Source: Thiomicrospira microaerophila (GTDB lineage: Bacteria; Pseudomonadota; Gammaproteobacteria; Thiomicrospirales; Thiomicrospiraceae). Taken from it: a stretch of 59,997 nt of DNA. Positions 28,211 through 38,425 of the stretch are shown here, one piece after another. Location of the stretch: NCBI RefSeq assembly GCF_000934765.1, contig NZ_JYNN01000019.1, positions 1 to 59,997 on the forward strand. Reading direction: 5' to 3'. The notes beneath the pieces are model-generated. The model saw nothing but the letters and a program-made list of their open reading frames with translations. It had not been told where the DNA came from and did no database searches. Both the position numbers and the translations under genes were made by a program. Numbering within the stretch: position 1 is the stretch's first letter; each line of letters starts with the position of its first letter.

Positions 28211-30268
28211 CTATTTAACCCGCATGCCTGGTTGGGCGCCTTCGTCTGGGTTTAGGATGAATAGGTCTTTGCCGCCTGGGCCTGCCGCCAGTACCATGCC
28301 CTCGGATAAACCGAAGCGCATTTTGCGAGGGGCTAGATTGGCGACCATGACGGTCAACTTGCCGATTAAGTCTTCTGGTTCATAGGCCGATTTAATGCCC
28401 GCGAACACCTGACGCTCACCCAAGCCAATATCCAGCGTTAGTTTAAGCAGCTTGTTCGCTTCGGGAACGGCTTCGGCATTGAGAATTTTAGCAATACGGA
28501 AATCAATTTTAGCAAAGTCTTCAATACTGATTTCAGGTGCAATTGGATCGAATGCGGATTGAGCAGGTGCGGCGGCAGGCTCAGCGACAGGCGCGGGTTT
28601 AGTGGCTGTCGCTTGTAAGGTTTGTTTTGAGTCTTCTAACATTTTTTCAACCTGTGTCATGTCTAAACGCGTTAATAAGGCTTGGTAAGGCGCAATTGTG
28701 TGAGCGCGTAAGGGTGCCTTGGCAGAATCCCAAGACCATTCGGTTTCATTAAAGAATTCACGCGCCTTGGCACTGGTTTCCGGTAGAACCGGGGCGAGGT
28801 AAATCATCAACAGGCGGAACAGGTTTAAGCCCACACTGACCGATTCATGTAACTCAGCCTCTTTGCCTTCTTGTTTAGCTAACACCCATGGTGCGGTGTC
28901 GGCGATATATTCATTCGCTTTATCGGCTAGCGCCATAATATCGCGCATGGCTTGGCTGTATTCGCGGTTTTCATACAATTGCGCAATCGCTTCACTTTTC
29001 GCTGAGAACGAATCAAACAAATTTTGCGCTTCTGACGACCAGGCCTGGTTGAGTTGACCCTCAAAACGCTTGGTGACAAAGCCCGCACAGCGGCTGGCGA
29101 TATTCACGACTTTGCCAATCAAATCGGAATTTACACGCTGAACAAAATCATCGAGGTTTAAGTCCAGATCATCAATCCGGCTATTGAGTTTAGTCGCAAA
29201 ATAATAGCGTAGATATTCAGGGTTAAGATGCTTTAAATAGGTGCTGGCCATTATAAAGGTGCCACGCGACTTGGACATCTTGGCACCATCGACGGTTAAA
29301 AAGCCATGTGCGAAAATCGCCGAAGGGGTTCTAAAGCCTGCGCCGGCTAACATCGCCGGGAAGAATAGCGCGTGGAAATAGACAATATCCTTGCCTATAA
29401 AGTGATACAACTCCGCGTCGGAATCCTTCGCCCAATAGTCATCAAAGTTGATATTGTTTTTATCGCAATAGGCTTTAAACGACGCTAAATAGCCAATCGG
29501 CGCATCTAACCAGACATAGAAAAACTTCTGGTCTTCACCAGGTATTTCAAAACCAAAGTAGGGCGCATCACGGCTAATATCCCACTTTTGTAAACCCGAT
29601 TCGAACCATTCGCTCAGCTTGTTGGCGATTTGGGTTTGTAAGTGACCACCTTGGGTCCATTCTTTTAGCATCGGTTCAAAGTGACCCAACTCAAAGAACA
29701 AATGTTCGCTGTCCTTCTCAATCGGCGTCGCACCCGATACTACCGATTTCGGATCCTTGAGTTCAGTGGGGCTATAGGTTGCGCCACACACTTCGCAGTT
29801 GTCGCCATATTGATCTAGCGCACCACATTTTGGGCAGGTACCTTTGATAAAACGGTCCGGCAAAAACATTTGTTTTTCAGGATCAAACGCCTGTTTAATC
29901 GTTTTACGGCTAATGTGGTTGTTGGCTTTTAGCTGGTTGTAAATATAGCTGGCATAAAAACGGTTTTCTTCGGAATGGGTGGAGTGATATTGGTCAAACG
30001 CAATATTAAAGCCAGCAAAATCTTGTTGATGCTCTTGAGAAATCCGCGCAATCAGTGCTTCAGGCGTAATGCCTTCGGATTGCGCGCGTAGCATAATCGG
30101 GGTGCCATGCGCGTCGTCAGCGCACACATAAATACAGTTGTGGCCACGTTGTTTCTGGAAACGTGACCAAATATCGGTTTGAATGTATTCCACCAAATGA
30201 CCCAGGTGAATCGGGCCATTCGCATAGGGAAGCGCACTGGTAATTAAGATTTTTCTGACCGAACTCAT
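28211..30268 (-). CDS. metG: Methionyl-tRNA synthetase
   Basis: 685 aa, a full-length class I synthetase that charges tRNA-Met. The HIGH-type motif is HLGH at 21-24, the KMSKS motif is at 330-334, and a Zn knuckle (CPKCG...CEVCG) is near 145-165. The C-terminal tRNA-binding (Trbp111-like) domain, which mediates dimerisation, is present ([11 protein letters not shown], then [10 protein letters not shown]). It lies 69 bp downstream of mrp on the same strand, a neighbourhood common in gammaproteobacteria. Confidence 0.97.
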   Translation of the reverse strand: MSSVRKILITSALPYANGPIHLGHLVEYIQTDIWSRFQKQRGHNCIYVCADDAHGTPIMLRAQSEGITPEALIARISQEHQQDFAGFNIAFDQYHSTHSEENRFYASYIYNQLKANNHISRKTIKQAFDPEKQMFLPDRFIKGTCPKCGALDQYGDNCEVCGATYSPTELKDPKSVVSGATPIEKDSEHLFFELGHFEPMLKEWTQGGHLQTQIANKLSEWFESGLQKWDISRDAPYFGFEIPGEDQKFFYVWLDAPIGYLASFKAYCDKNNINFDDYWAKDSDAELYHFIGKDIVYFHALFFPAMLAGAGFRTPSAIFAHGFLTVDGAKMSKSRGTFIMASTYLKHLNPEYLRYYFATKLNSRIDDLDLNLDDFVQRVNSDLIGKVVNIASRCAGFVTKRFEGQLNQAWSSEAQNLFDSFSAKSEAIAQLYENREYSQAMRDIMALADKANEYIADTAPWVLAKQEGKEAELHESVSVGLNLFRLLMIYLAPVLPETSAKAREFFNETEWSWDSAKAPLRAHTIAPYQALLTRLDMTQVEKMLEDSKQTLQATATKPAPVAEPAAAPAQSAFDPIAPEISIEDFAKIDFRIAKILNAEAVPEANKLLKLTLDIGLGERQVFAGIKSAYEPEDLIGKLTVMVANLAPRKMRFGLSEGMVLAAGPGGKDLFILNPDEGAQPGMRVK

Positions 30269-30337
30269 TGCCTTATCCGTTGTTATAGAAATTTAGCCCG
30301 CTATTATAACGCCTGAGCAGGCTTTGAGTGATGGATT

Positions 30338-31462
30338 CTAGCTATTCTCGATCACAATTTTTGGGAAGGCGGCGCTGTAGTTTCGCTTGCTGTCAGCTAA
30401 TTGACCACTAATTTTAAAGCTGATCTCGCGATACTTGTTAGCATAGGCGCCATCCGGTTCGGCCACCATGCTGGGTTTGCCTTGGTCGGCCTGTTGGCGA
30501 ATCGCCATCGCCAGTGGCATCGCGCCTAAAAATGGAATCTTATAGGTTTCGGCAAGTTTTTCTCCGCCTTGCTCACCAAAAATCGCTTCCTCATGGCCGC
30601 AATTTGAGCAAATATGGGTGCTCATGTTTTCAATAATGCCGAGGACAGGGATATTAACCTTTTCAAACATCTTGTACGCTTTTTTAGCGTCAATCAAGGC
30701 TAGGTCTTGCGGTGTGGTGACAATCACCGCACCGGTGACAGGGATTTGTTGGGCAAGCGTGAGCTGCACATCGCCCGTACCTGGGGGTAAGTCAATAATC
30801 AAATAATCCAAGTTATCCCAAGCGGTTTCCTTCAAAAGCTGGGTGAGGGTTTGGGTCACAATTGGCCCGCGCCAAATCATCGGTGTGTCTTCTTCGATTA
30901 AAAAGCCAATTGACATGGCTTGCAAACCATGCGCTTGCATGGGCTGCATGCTTTTGCCGTCTTCGGAGCTGGGCTTGCCATGCAAACCTAGCAAGGTCGG
31001 CAGGCTAGGGCCATAAATATCCGCATCTAACACACCAACGCGTGCGCCTTGTTCAGCCAGCGCTAGGGCAAGGTTGATGCTGGTGGTCGACTTGCCTACG
31101 CCACCTTTTCCCGAACCCACCGCAATAATATTCTTGATTTGCGGTAGGGCTTGAACGTTTGGCTGGGTTTGGTGGGCTTTTATTTTAATTTGGTGGTGGA
31201 TGCGTATTTGGTCTAGGCCTTCAATTTGGCACAGTAGGTTACTCAATTTTAATTGGGTTTCCGCCTGCAAAGATTTGGCGGGGTAGGGCCAGTTCAGTGT
31301 AAAGGACAGGGTGTTTTTTTTAAAACTCAATGATTGTATGCTGTGAGCCGTATTTAAATCGGTGCTCATATAGGGTAGCGTGAAATCGACTAAGCTGTTG
31401 TCGATGTCTTTTTTTAGTTGTTCACTGATACCATCACCAAATAAACGATTTAATAACCCCAT
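30338..31462 (-). CDS. apbC: Mrp/ApbC Fe-S cluster carrier ATPase
   Basis: 374 aa. An N-terminal MIP18-like domain (1-100), then a deviant Walker A SGKGGVGKST (about 117-126), DADIYGPSLPTLLG, DLPPGTGD and the CxxC cluster-binding motif ICSNCG. It carries and hands over [4Fe-4S] clusters in the cytoplasm. It lies directly upstream of metG. Confidence 0.94.
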   Translation of the reverse strand: MGLLNRLFGDGISEQLKKDIDNSLVDFTLPYMSTDLNTAHSIQSLSFKKNTLSFTLNWPYPAKSLQAETQLKLSNLLCQIEGLDQIRIHHQIKIKAHQTQPNVQALPQIKNIIAVGSGKGGVGKSTTSINLALALAEQGARVGVLDADIYGPSLPTLLGLHGKPSSEDGKSMQPMQAHGLQAMSIGFLIEEDTPMIWRGPIVTQTLTQLLKETAWDNLDYLIIDLPPGTGDVQLTLAQQIPVTGAVIVTTPQDLALIDAKKAYKMFEKVNIPVLGIIENMSTHICSNCGHEEAIFGEQGGEKLAETYKIPFLGAMPLAMAIRQQADQGKPSMVAEPDGAYANKYREISFKISGQLADSKRNYSAAFPKIVIENS

Positions 31463-31620
31463 TGTTCACTCCAAAGTGTAAAAATAATTCTCGACTAATT
31501 TTATCAGGAATTAATTCTGTGTGTGACAGATTTAGCCCTGTAGATAGGGCAAACGCATCTTAAGTAAATAATAAATCAACAACTTAAAAACAGGTCTCGC
31601 TCGCACGCTACCCCCCCGTC

Positions 31621-31689
31621 ATTCCGGCGAAGGCCGGAATCTAAAACCTACGACACAAAACCTCAAGCGATCCCGCCCTAGGCCGGGAT
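31621..31689. repeat. BIME-like paired palindrome, copy 2
   Basis: ATTCCGGCGAAGGCCGGAAT (31621-31640) and ATCCCGCCCTAGGCCGGGAT (31670-31689), in the same orientation and with a spacer related to copy 1. It fills the gap between recJ-like and mrp; nothing else is seen there. Confidence 0.87.
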
Positions 31690-31753
31690 GATGTACATAA
31701 AACTCGCGGCAACCTCTTGCGGGCCTAAGCCTGTCGCACTTAACCCGCGAACC

Positions 31754-33517
31754 TTACTGTTTCAGTGCGACCTGTATCATTAGTTGTAAGCTATCACGCC
31801 CCATATAGCGATTGAGCTTAGGCTGATATACGCATTTCACCCAGTCGTGCTGTGTAAAGGGAAGGGCATCGCCAGCCTGATCCAGTGCGCCAAAATACAC
31901 GGCCTTTATCGGTTGATTCGCGTTCTCAGGTAGCAACCTTAGGCTTAAATGCGTTTGGGTTTTACCAATAGGGCGAACATCCAAAACCTTAAATTTGCCC
32001 TCAAATTGTGGCTGGGGCCATTCCCGGCCATAAGGTTCAAGTTGGTCAATTTGAAAAACTAAATCTAGATTGAGGTGCGCGGCCTCCAGCTCACCATCGG
32101 TTTCAATCACCGGGCTAGGAATGCGCTCGCCCAACTGTATTTTTACCGCTTGTTCAAGTAATTCGGTAAAGCGAGGGTAGTCGTCAAGTTTGATTTGACA
32201 ACCCGCCGCGCCCTTGTGACCGCCTTTCGCGATGAACAGACCGGGTTGTTGCGCTTCGATCCAATTAAAGGCTTGAATTAAATCCATTTCCGGAACCACA
32301 CCCCGCCCACTGCCCGCTAAGGTACCATCATTCAGGTCGGTCATTGCAACGGTCGGTACGCCGTATTTTTCACCCACACGGCTGGCGATAATGCCTTGAA
32401 TTCCCGCATTCCCCTCCAGCGCAATCGCCAGACTAAAACGTTGGGGGTGGTAAAGGGCGGCGGCCTTTTCATAGGCTTGTTGCATCATGCCTTCTTGTTG
32501 CTGACGACGTTCTAGGTTATCGGCCTCAAGCTGTTGTAAGTGGTGTTGTGCTTGTTCAATGTCATCGGCATTTAAAAAATGAAACGCGCTGGTCACGTCA
32601 TTGACACGGCTGGCGGCATTGATGCGCGAGGCGACATGAAAGGCTAAAAACTCGGCATTATAGGGCAGGTCGTTATTATTGTTAAACAAGCGAAACGCTT
32701 GCCAACTTGGGTGGTCAAACTGATTGATTTGTTGAAGCCCAGCCAGCACAATCGCTCGGTTGTTTGGGCTTTTAAGGCTCACGCTATCGGCAATCGTGCC
32801 AAGTGCCACATGGCGAGTTAGGCTCTTTAAACTCGGTGCATCTGGCTTTAAATAGCCACGCTGAATCAATGCGTGGCGCACCTGACTCATCACGAGAAAA
32901 ATAACAAAACAACCGGCAATGGTTTTGTCATATTCACAATCGGCTTGCTGTGGGTTCACTGTACAGGTGGCGCTGGCAGGAGGGCCTTCTTCAGGCAGGT
33001 TATGGTGATCGGTGATGCAGACTTTAATACCTGCTTGCGCCAAGCGCGCAATGCGGGGCTCGTCACTGGAGCCCTGGTCAGCGGAAATAACCAAGCTGAT
33101 CGGCTGTTGCAGCGCCAGAATTTCATCGCACATTTCATCGGTAATGCCATAGCCATTTTTACGTTCGCCGATTAAATGGATTAAGCGGCTTTTATCCACA
33201 CCAAAATGGTCAAGCAACGCACGATGCGCCACCCACGCCGAGGTCACCCCATCGGTATCATAATCGGTAGCGAGCACAATCAGCCCATCGGACTCGATAG
33301 CGTCGGCAATCAGCTCGGCCGCTTGCTGAGCATTTTTAAGTTGCAACGGATGTTGTAGGTGTTTAAGTTGTGGGTAAACCGTTTGGGTTAAGTCTTCATC
33401 CGTCTCAAGACGCTGAGCGACTAATCGGGCTTGAATCGGGGTCAGTCCTAACTCAAGTGCCGATTGGTATACTTTGGGGTTGATGTGACGTTGTATTATA
33501 CGAGTTGGTTTAATCAT
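31754..33517 (-). CDS. recJ: RecJ-like DHH-family single-strand exonuclease
   Basis: 587 aa. DHH phosphoesterase motifs: DYDTDG (85-90), SADQG (145-149) and DHH (170-172), followed by the DHHA1 region with GSGRGVVPEMDL and GGHKGAAGC. RecJ degrades single-stranded DNA 5' to 3' in recombination and mismatch repair. The first motif reads DYDTDGVTS where classic RecJ has DFDADGATS, so a RecJ paralogue is possible. Confidence 0.87.
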   Translation of the reverse strand: MIKPTRIIQRHINPKVYQSALELGLTPIQARLVAQRLETDEDLTQTVYPQLKHLQHPLQLKNAQQAAELIADAIESDGLIVLATDYDTDGVTSAWVAHRALLDHFGVDKSRLIHLIGERKNGYGITDEMCDEILALQQPISLVISADQGSSDEPRIARLAQAGIKVCITDHHNLPEEGPPASATCTVNPQQADCEYDKTIAGCFVIFLVMSQVRHALIQRGYLKPDAPSLKSLTRHVALGTIADSVSLKSPNNRAIVLAGLQQINQFDHPSWQAFRLFNNNNDLPYNAEFLAFHVASRINAASRVNDVTSAFHFLNADDIEQAQHHLQQLEADNLERRQQQEGMMQQAYEKAAALYHPQRFSLAIALEGNAGIQGIIASRVGEKYGVPTVAMTDLNDGTLAGSGRGVVPEMDLIQAFNWIEAQQPGLFIAKGGHKGAAGCQIKLDDYPRFTELLEQAVKIQLGERIPSPVIETDGELEAAHLNLDLVFQIDQLEPYGREWPQPQFEGKFKVLDVRPIGKTQTHLSLRLLPENANQPIKAVYFGALDQAGDALPFTQHDWVKCVYQPKLNRYMGRDSLQLMIQVALKQ

Positions 33518-33596
33518 GAGAATCTAGCGCTTAATTTGAATGCTAGGCATTTTAACAGACTCCGTGTTGTTGGGTCGGTTTTCATCTGTTTTGCGC

Positions 33597-33845
33597 TTAG
33601 TCCTCCATCATTGCGCGAACAACATCGGCCTCCGGAAAGCCAAATACATACATCGCTGCAAAAGCCAATAAAAACACGGTGCGAGTGGGGCCGCTAAAGC
33701 GAATCACAGGGTGAGCAAGTATGGTAAAGCCGACGGCGCTGACAACAGAACCCCATGCACCTAATGAGAGTGCCATTAAAACAGCAAGCGCCCCGAAGCC
33801 CATGACATAATAGTGCCAAGTAAATGGCGGACGTGGTTTGTCCAT
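33597..33845 (-). CDS. Small integral membrane protein, unknown
   Basis: 82 aa with two hydrophobic segments (about 13-50 and 57-72), charged ends (MDKPRPPFTWHYY; ADVVRAMMED). No family recognised. It is divergent from the Rossmann-fold gene at 33929. Confidence 0.65.
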   Translation of the reverse strand: MDKPRPPFTWHYYVMGFGALAVLMALSLGAWGSVVSAVGFTILAHPVIRFSGPTRTVFLLAFAAMYVFGFPEADVVRAMMED

Positions 33846-33928
33846 TGCGTCTCCTTAAAAAGCTGTTTACACTGTTACAAAATTTTTTACTATTCTATAG
33901 CAAATTTCTTATTGAAGAGGATAACAAA

Positions 33929-34708
33929 ATGAATAAAACAGTGGTCGTGGTCGGTTTAGGGGAGTTGGGCAGTGTGTTCGCACGCGGATTTTTAAAACTC
34001 GGTTATACCGTCGTACCGGTGACGCGTCATCATCGCATGCAGGATCATGTTGGTTTGTTAAATCCCGAAGCGGTGATTATCGCGGTCGGGGAGGGCGATA
34101 TTCACGCCCTTTTAACCGAAGTGCCTGTGGAATGGAAAGACAAGGTGGTGTTAATTCAAAACGAACTGTTGCCGCGCGATTGGTTGGCGCATTCGTTTGA
34201 AAACCCAACGGTAATATCGGTGTGGTTTGAAAAGAAAAAGGGCATGGATACTAAAGTCGTCATTCCTTCGCCAGTTTTTGGTCCTAAAGCGGCGCTTGTG
34301 TCGGCGGCTTTAGCTACGCTTGATTTACCTAGTTTTATTGTTGAGTCGGCGGATGCGTTAGAGTATGAACTCGTGTTAAAGAATTTATATATTTTGACGA
34401 CCAATATTGCCGGTTTAGCCGTAGGGGGGAATGTGGCGCAGCTCGCCGGTGGACACGCTGATTTAATGAACGCGGTGGCGGAAGATGTGTTAAAAATTCA
34501 AGACTGGCTCACGTATCGTTTGCAAGATCGCACTCAACTCATGGCTGGGTTGAAAAAAGCATTTGAAGGTGATCCGCAACACAATTGCATGGGCCGCTCC
34601 GCACCTGTACGTTTACAGCGTGCGCTTGGTTTTGCTTTGGAAGCCAACCTGGAGGTACCGGCATTACGAGACATTGCAGATAAACACCTTAATCCCCGTC
34701 TTTCTTGA
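33929..34708 (+). CDS. NAD(P)-binding Rossmann-fold protein, unknown
   Basis: 259 aa from the ATG at 33929, which has GAAGAGG upstream; the frame is open to 33824, but that would begin before the leader. The N-terminus VVVVGLGELGSVFARGFLKLGY is a dinucleotide-binding fold of the ketopantoate-reductase/6-phosphogluconate type. The second half (LKNLYILTTNIAGLAVGG) is helical. It may be a dehydrogenase, substrate unknown. Confidence 0.78.
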   Translation: MNKTVVVVGLGELGSVFARGFLKLGYTVVPVTRHHRMQDHVGLLNPEAVIIAVGEGDIHALLTEVPVEWKDKVVLIQNELLPRDWLAHSFENPTVISVWFEKKKGMDTKVVIPSPVFGPKAALVSAALATLDLPSFIVESADALEYELVLKNLYILTTNIAGLAVGGNVAQLAGGHADLMNAVAEDVLKIQDWLTYRLQDRTQLMAGLKKAFEGDPQHNCMGRSAPVRLQRALGFALEANLEVPALRDIADKHLNPRLS

Positions 34709-34774
34709 ACAACCTGATGTGTATTTTCAATCACCGAGACAGGACGCTATAGCCCGGATATTTTATAAATAACC

Positions 34775-34996
34775 TTAAGCCATCACATCGAGTAAACGGC
34801 CAATCATTTGATCGGCCGTTTTAAGTGCTTTTGCATTGACTTCAACGAGGTTGGCATCGAGTTTTTGTTGAACCAGGGCTTGCGTTTTATCCGGTTGATT
34901 GGGGTCAGCCAATTGTTGGCTCGTTTGTGTAAAATTATTAAAGCCTGTTTGAATGCCGCTATAGGCGTTCATCATGGGGTTAGATGAAATGTTCAT
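34775..34996 (-). CDS. Small protein resembling a flagellar rod/hook end segment
   Basis: 73 aa, all helix-prone. The N-terminal SGIQTGFNNFTQTSQQLAD and the end KALKTADQMIGRLLDVMA resemble the paired end helices of flagellar basal-body/hook proteins. No other flagellar gene is nearby. The function is unknown. Confidence 0.65.
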   Translation of the reverse strand: MNISSNPMMNAYSGIQTGFNNFTQTSQQLADPNQPDKTQALVQQKLDANLVEVNAKALKTADQMIGRLLDVMA

Positions 34997-35065
34997 AAGC
35001 GTTCCTTTTGTTATCGTGTTTTGCTTTAATCAGTGTACTTGTTGGCTGACTAAGCGCCTGTCGGA

Positions 35066-36091
35066 CTAAAAAATATTGACCTCAGGTTCTAGGTGTATGC
35101 CAAATTTATGCATGACTTCATTTTGAATTTTTTTTGAAAGCTCAACAACATCTTCACCTTGCGCGCCACCTAGATTGATCAGTACCAGTGCATGCTTCTT
35201 GGATACCGCGGCACGTCCGGCCGTGAGCAGGTTGGCTCCCGCATTTTCAATCAGCCAAGCAGCCGGAATCTTGAACTGTCCATCAAGCATTTTGTGGTTT
35301 GGAATAGGTTCGCCAATTTCTTGTGTGATCTGTTCAAAATAGTCAGCCGATACAATCGGGTTTTGAAAAAAACTGCCCGCATTGCCATATTCTTTGGGGT
35401 CAGGTAGCTTTAGTTTGCGAAGCGCAATAATCGCCTCAAAAACATCGCGTGGGGTAATGTTGTTTTTATCTTGTTCTTGCAGGGCTATTTTTAACGGCTC
35501 ATATACCAAGTTAGCTTGACCTGCATGGAGCTTGCGCAGCCTAAATGTAATGCGGTGCACTAGCATTCGATTGCGTTGTTCTTGTTTAAAAATGCTACTT
35601 CGATAACCAAATTGACAGTCTGCGTTACGGTATTCGGTACGGGTACCATCATATAAATTTAATGCTTGGATACGTGTAATGCTGTCGCGCGCTTCTGCAC
35701 CATAGGCGCCAATGTTTTGTACGGGTGCGGCCCCCACAGTACCTGGAATGTAGGCGAGATTTTCAAGCCCCCACCAACCTTTATTAACGGTATATTCAAC
35801 GAGTTTATGCCAGTTCATCCCCGCGCCAACGGATAACCATACACCATCTTGGTCTTCCTTCACAAGGCGTATTTTGTCATAGCTGCATCGAATAATGAGG
35901 CCTTCTATATCATGGGTAAATAAGATATTACTTCCATCGCCCATAATCGTCCAAGGGAGTGACGCCAGTTTTAGGTCAGAGCGTAAAACAGTAATATCAC
36001 TTTGGCGGTTAACCTCAACATAGTAACGCGTTTTAGTTGGGATATTAAATGTGTTTAAATGTGTTATCGGGTAGTTGGCTTGAATGTGCAT
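35066..36091 (-). CDS. murB: UDP-N-acetylenolpyruvoylglucosamine reductase
   Basis: 341 aa, the length of the E. coli-type (type I) enzyme. It reduces UDP-GlcNAc-enolpyruvate to UDP-MurNAc with NADPH and FAD. Motifs: GDGSNILF (about 51-58), PGTVGAAPVQNIGAYG (about 121-136), YRSSIFK, GSFFQNP with the catalytic Ser, and C-terminal PEVNIF with the catalytic Glu. It diverges from the NSS transporter. Confidence 0.96.
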   Translation of the reverse strand: MHIQANYPITHLNTFNIPTKTRYYVEVNRQSDITVLRSDLKLASLPWTIMGDGSNILFTHDIEGLIIRCSYDKIRLVKEDQDGVWLSVGAGMNWHKLVEYTVNKGWWGLENLAYIPGTVGAAPVQNIGAYGAEARDSITRIQALNLYDGTRTEYRNADCQFGYRSSIFKQEQRNRMLVHRITFRLRKLHAGQANLVYEPLKIALQEQDKNNITPRDVFEAIIALRKLKLPDPKEYGNAGSFFQNPIVSADYFEQITQEIGEPIPNHKMLDGQFKIPAAWLIENAGANLLTAGRAAVSKKHALVLINLGGAQGEDVVELSKKIQNEVMHKFGIHLEPEVNIF

Positions 36092-36106
36092 GGTTTTTGC
36101 TTTGTT

Positions 36107-36115
36107 TGCTATAAT
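36107..36115 (+). promoter_or_regulatory. Extended -10 promoter element (TGCTATAAT)
   Basis: TG-N-TATAAT, 49 bp upstream of the NSS transporter start, in the murB/NSS divergent gap. No good -35 is seen, which is acceptable for an extended -10. Confidence 0.55.
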
Positions 36116-36163
36116 TCAAAAAATGATTGATATAAACCTTCCGCAATTATAAAGGAAAACCCT

Positions 36164-37612
36164 ATGGCACTTTTAAAACTTTCCAAACAATCCTGGTCAT
36201 CTCAAACTGTTTTTATTATGGCGGCGGTTGGATCGGCGGTTGGGCTGGGTAATATCTGGAAGTTTCCCTATATTGCGGGCGACAATGGGGGCGGTGCTTT
36301 TGTGTTGGTTTATTTGGCCTGTATTGTGATTATTGGTTTACCCATTTTGTTATCTGAAATAGCATTGGGTCGCGCAGGTCAAGCCAATCCGGTGCAAGCC
36401 ATGGCCAATTTGGCGCATGAAAGTAAGGCATCTAAACTTTGGGCCGGGCTGGGTCTTAATGGTGTTTTGGCGGGTTTATTGATTTTATCTTTTTACACGG
36501 TGATTGCTGGCCTGGCGTTAGCCTACTTTTTTAATAGCCTGCAAGGTCTGTTTATTGAGATGAGTGCCGAGGCGGCGCAAGGCTTGTTTGAGGCTACGGT
36601 GTCAAACCCTTGGACCTTGTTGTTTTGGCATAGCATGATGGTGTTGTTAACGATTTTAATTGTTTCTCGTGGTGTCCGTGGTGGTTTAGAAAAAGCGATT
36701 AACTTGATGATGCCCGGTTTGTTTTTAATCCTATTGGTGTTGCTTGGTTATGCGACCACGACCGGAGCGTTTGGGCAAAGTTGGACCTTTATGTTCAGCG
36801 CTGATTTTTCTAAGTTGAGTTGGCAGGCCGTGATGGTTGCGATGGGGCATGCGTTTTTTACCTTGAGTATTGGTTTAGGGACGATGATGGCGTATGGGGC
36901 CTATGTTGGTAAAGAAATGTCCATTGCGAAAGCGAGTGTTTCTATTGTTATTATGGATACTTTGATTGCGATATTAGCAGGCCTGGTTGTGTTTTCTATT
37001 GTGTTTGCCAACGATTTAGCACCGGGTGCGGGGCCGGGTTTATTATTCCAAACACTGCCGATTGCGTTTGGTCAAATGGGCGCGGGTTGGTTATTTGGTA
37101 CGCTGTTTTTTTTGTTAGTTGTCATGGCGGCACTGACGTCGGCTATATCGTTAATTGAGCCGGCGATCAGTTGGTTTGAACAAAACTGGGGTTATACACG
37201 TGCAAAATCGGCATGGATACTGGGTGGTTTAGTCTGGTTTGTTGGCTTAGGTACGGTGTTGTCGTTTAATTATTGGGAAACGCTTTATATTGTGGGTGAG
37301 CGAAACTTTTTCTCTTTATTGGACTTTATTACCTCGAGTATTATGTTGCCGCTAGGTGGCTTGTTTATTGGTATCTTTGTCGCTTGGGCGATGCGCCCAG
37401 AAACACGTTTGGCGCAAATTGAGTTAAAAGGTCGTCTATTAGCCCTGTTTAATTTTAGCCTGCGTTACGTGACGCCGTTTGCAGTGATTTTTGTTTTTGC
37501 GTCTAATTTATCATCAGAGTGGCGCACTATTGGGGTGATTATGGCGTTAAGTGTAGGGATTTATGGCATGTATATTTACAAGGTGCTTAAGCGAGCGGGT
37601 AAGTTAGGTTAG
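36164..37612 (+). CDS. Sodium-dependent NSS-family transporter
   Basis: 482 aa with about 11-12 TM helices. The signature GSAVGLGNIWKFPYIAGDNGGGAFV at residues 23-47 forms the Na/substrate site of the neurotransmitter:sodium symporter family (LeuT/MhsT-like). The substrate is probably an amino acid. AAAGGA precedes the ATG. A near-palindrome copy (CAGGCCTGGTTG) at 36978 encodes AGLV. Confidence 0.93.
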   Translation: MALLKLSKQSWSSQTVFIMAAVGSAVGLGNIWKFPYIAGDNGGGAFVLVYLACIVIIGLPILLSEIALGRAGQANPVQAMANLAHESKASKLWAGLGLNGVLAGLLILSFYTVIAGLALAYFFNSLQGLFIEMSAEAAQGLFEATVSNPWTLLFWHSMMVLLTILIVSRGVRGGLEKAINLMMPGLFLILLVLLGYATTTGAFGQSWTFMFSADFSKLSWQAVMVAMGHAFFTLSIGLGTMMAYGAYVGKEMSIAKASVSIVIMDTLIAILAGLVVFSIVFANDLAPGAGPGLLFQTLPIAFGQMGAGWLFGTLFFLLVVMAALTSAISLIEPAISWFEQNWGYTRAKSAWILGGLVWFVGLGTVLSFNYWETLYIVGERNFFSLLDFITSSIMLPLGGLFIGIFVAWAMRPETRLAQIELKGRLLALFNFSLRYVTPFAVIFVFASNLSSEWRTIGVIMALSVGIYGMYIYKVLKRAGKLG

Positions 37613-37620
37613 TCTTCAGG

Positions 37621-37659
37621 TTTTAGATCTTCCCGACGTCGTTGCGCGAAGATCTAAAA
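37621..37659. terminator. Bidirectional hairpin between convergent genes
   Basis: TTTTAGATCTTC (37621-37632) pairs perfectly with GAAGATCTAAAA (37648-37659). It lies between the NSS stop and the convergent cyclic-nucleotide gene. The T runs are part of the arms. Confidence 0.7.
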
Positions 37660-37668
37660 AATCAAGGT

Positions 37669-38145
37669 TTACATGTATTGATTCGTCACGAAACGGTTCA
37701 TTTCCATAAAGCGTGTATTGAGTTCACGCTGGAGTTTGTGTGAAGCGCGTAAAATGGCGCGCATGACGTGATAAACCGCTGTAGGCTGCGTTTCGATTAG
37801 CTTTTCAAAATCAGCACGATGTAAAATGATCGCTTCGCTATCCGCACGCGATTTGAGAGTCATTGAGTGAGGTTCACCATCAATGAAACTCAATTCGCCA
37901 GCCAGTGCACCAGGCTTTAATGTAGCCATCACTGTTTCATCTTTTTGACCATAGTTTTTGATGACGTCTATTTTTCCGGAGACCAAAACATAGAGTTGGT
38001 CATCTGATGCGCCTTCGCGGAAAAGAATTTCATCTTTTTTTAATGAACGATGGCTAGATATAGCGGATACAGCCAGACATTCTTCTTCATTTAAGTCGGC
38101 ACCCAGTACCGATTGAGCAATGGTTTTTATATCTTGATCACTCAT
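37669..38145 (-). CDS. Cyclic nucleotide-binding domain protein
   Basis: 158 aa from the ATG at 38145 (AAAGGA upstream); a start at 38211 would add 22 residues that overlap the next gene. It is a single CAP-like beta barrel (KDEILFREGASDDQLYVLVSGKIDVI, then PGALAGELSFIDGEPHSMTL) with a short C-terminal helix and no HTH. The phosphate-cassette position reads GELSFIDGEPHS, with His-Ser where an Arg-Ala-like pair is usual, so cNMP binding is uncertain. Confidence 0.85.
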   Translation of the reverse strand: MSDQDIKTIAQSVLGADLNEEECLAVSAISSHRSLKKDEILFREGASDDQLYVLVSGKIDVIKNYGQKDETVMATLKPGALAGELSFIDGEPHSMTLKSRADSEAIILHRADFEKLIETQPTAVYHVMRAILRASHKLQRELNTRFMEMNRFVTNQYM

Positions 38146-38194
38146 AGTTTTTCCTTTTGTTATTGCTTTAATTTCAACGCTTTTATTTTGTTGG

Positions 38195-38425
38195 TTAATA
38201 CACCAGCTCAACGGGATAGAGCCAATTAAACACCGCCGTCATGCCATAAACAAAGACAAACACCAGTACAAAGACGATAAGAATCGACAGGGCTTGTTTG
38301 TTATCAATGAACTTTTTCTTCCATTCTTCGTTTTTAACCAGCGGCCAAATTAGCCAAATAAACACCACCACGGCGGCAACCTGAACAAAAATCAAAAATG
38401 CTTGTACCCAAAATGGAAGTTCCAT
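38195..38425 (-). CDS. Small two-TM membrane protein, unknown
   Basis: 76 aa with TM segments at about 7-29 and 46-68 separated by a charged loop (KNEEWKKKFIDNKQ). It abuts dapE with no gap, suggesting co-transcription. No family recognised. Confidence 0.7.
   Translation of the reverse strand: MELPFWVQAFLIFVQVAAVVVFIWLIWPLVKNEEWKKKFIDNKQALSILIVFVLVFVFVYGMTAVFNWLYPVELVY

Noticed and set aside
33824-33928. Upstream start for the Rossmann-fold gene
   Set aside because: The ATG at 33929 has a good ribosome site and begins directly at the dinucleotide-binding fold.
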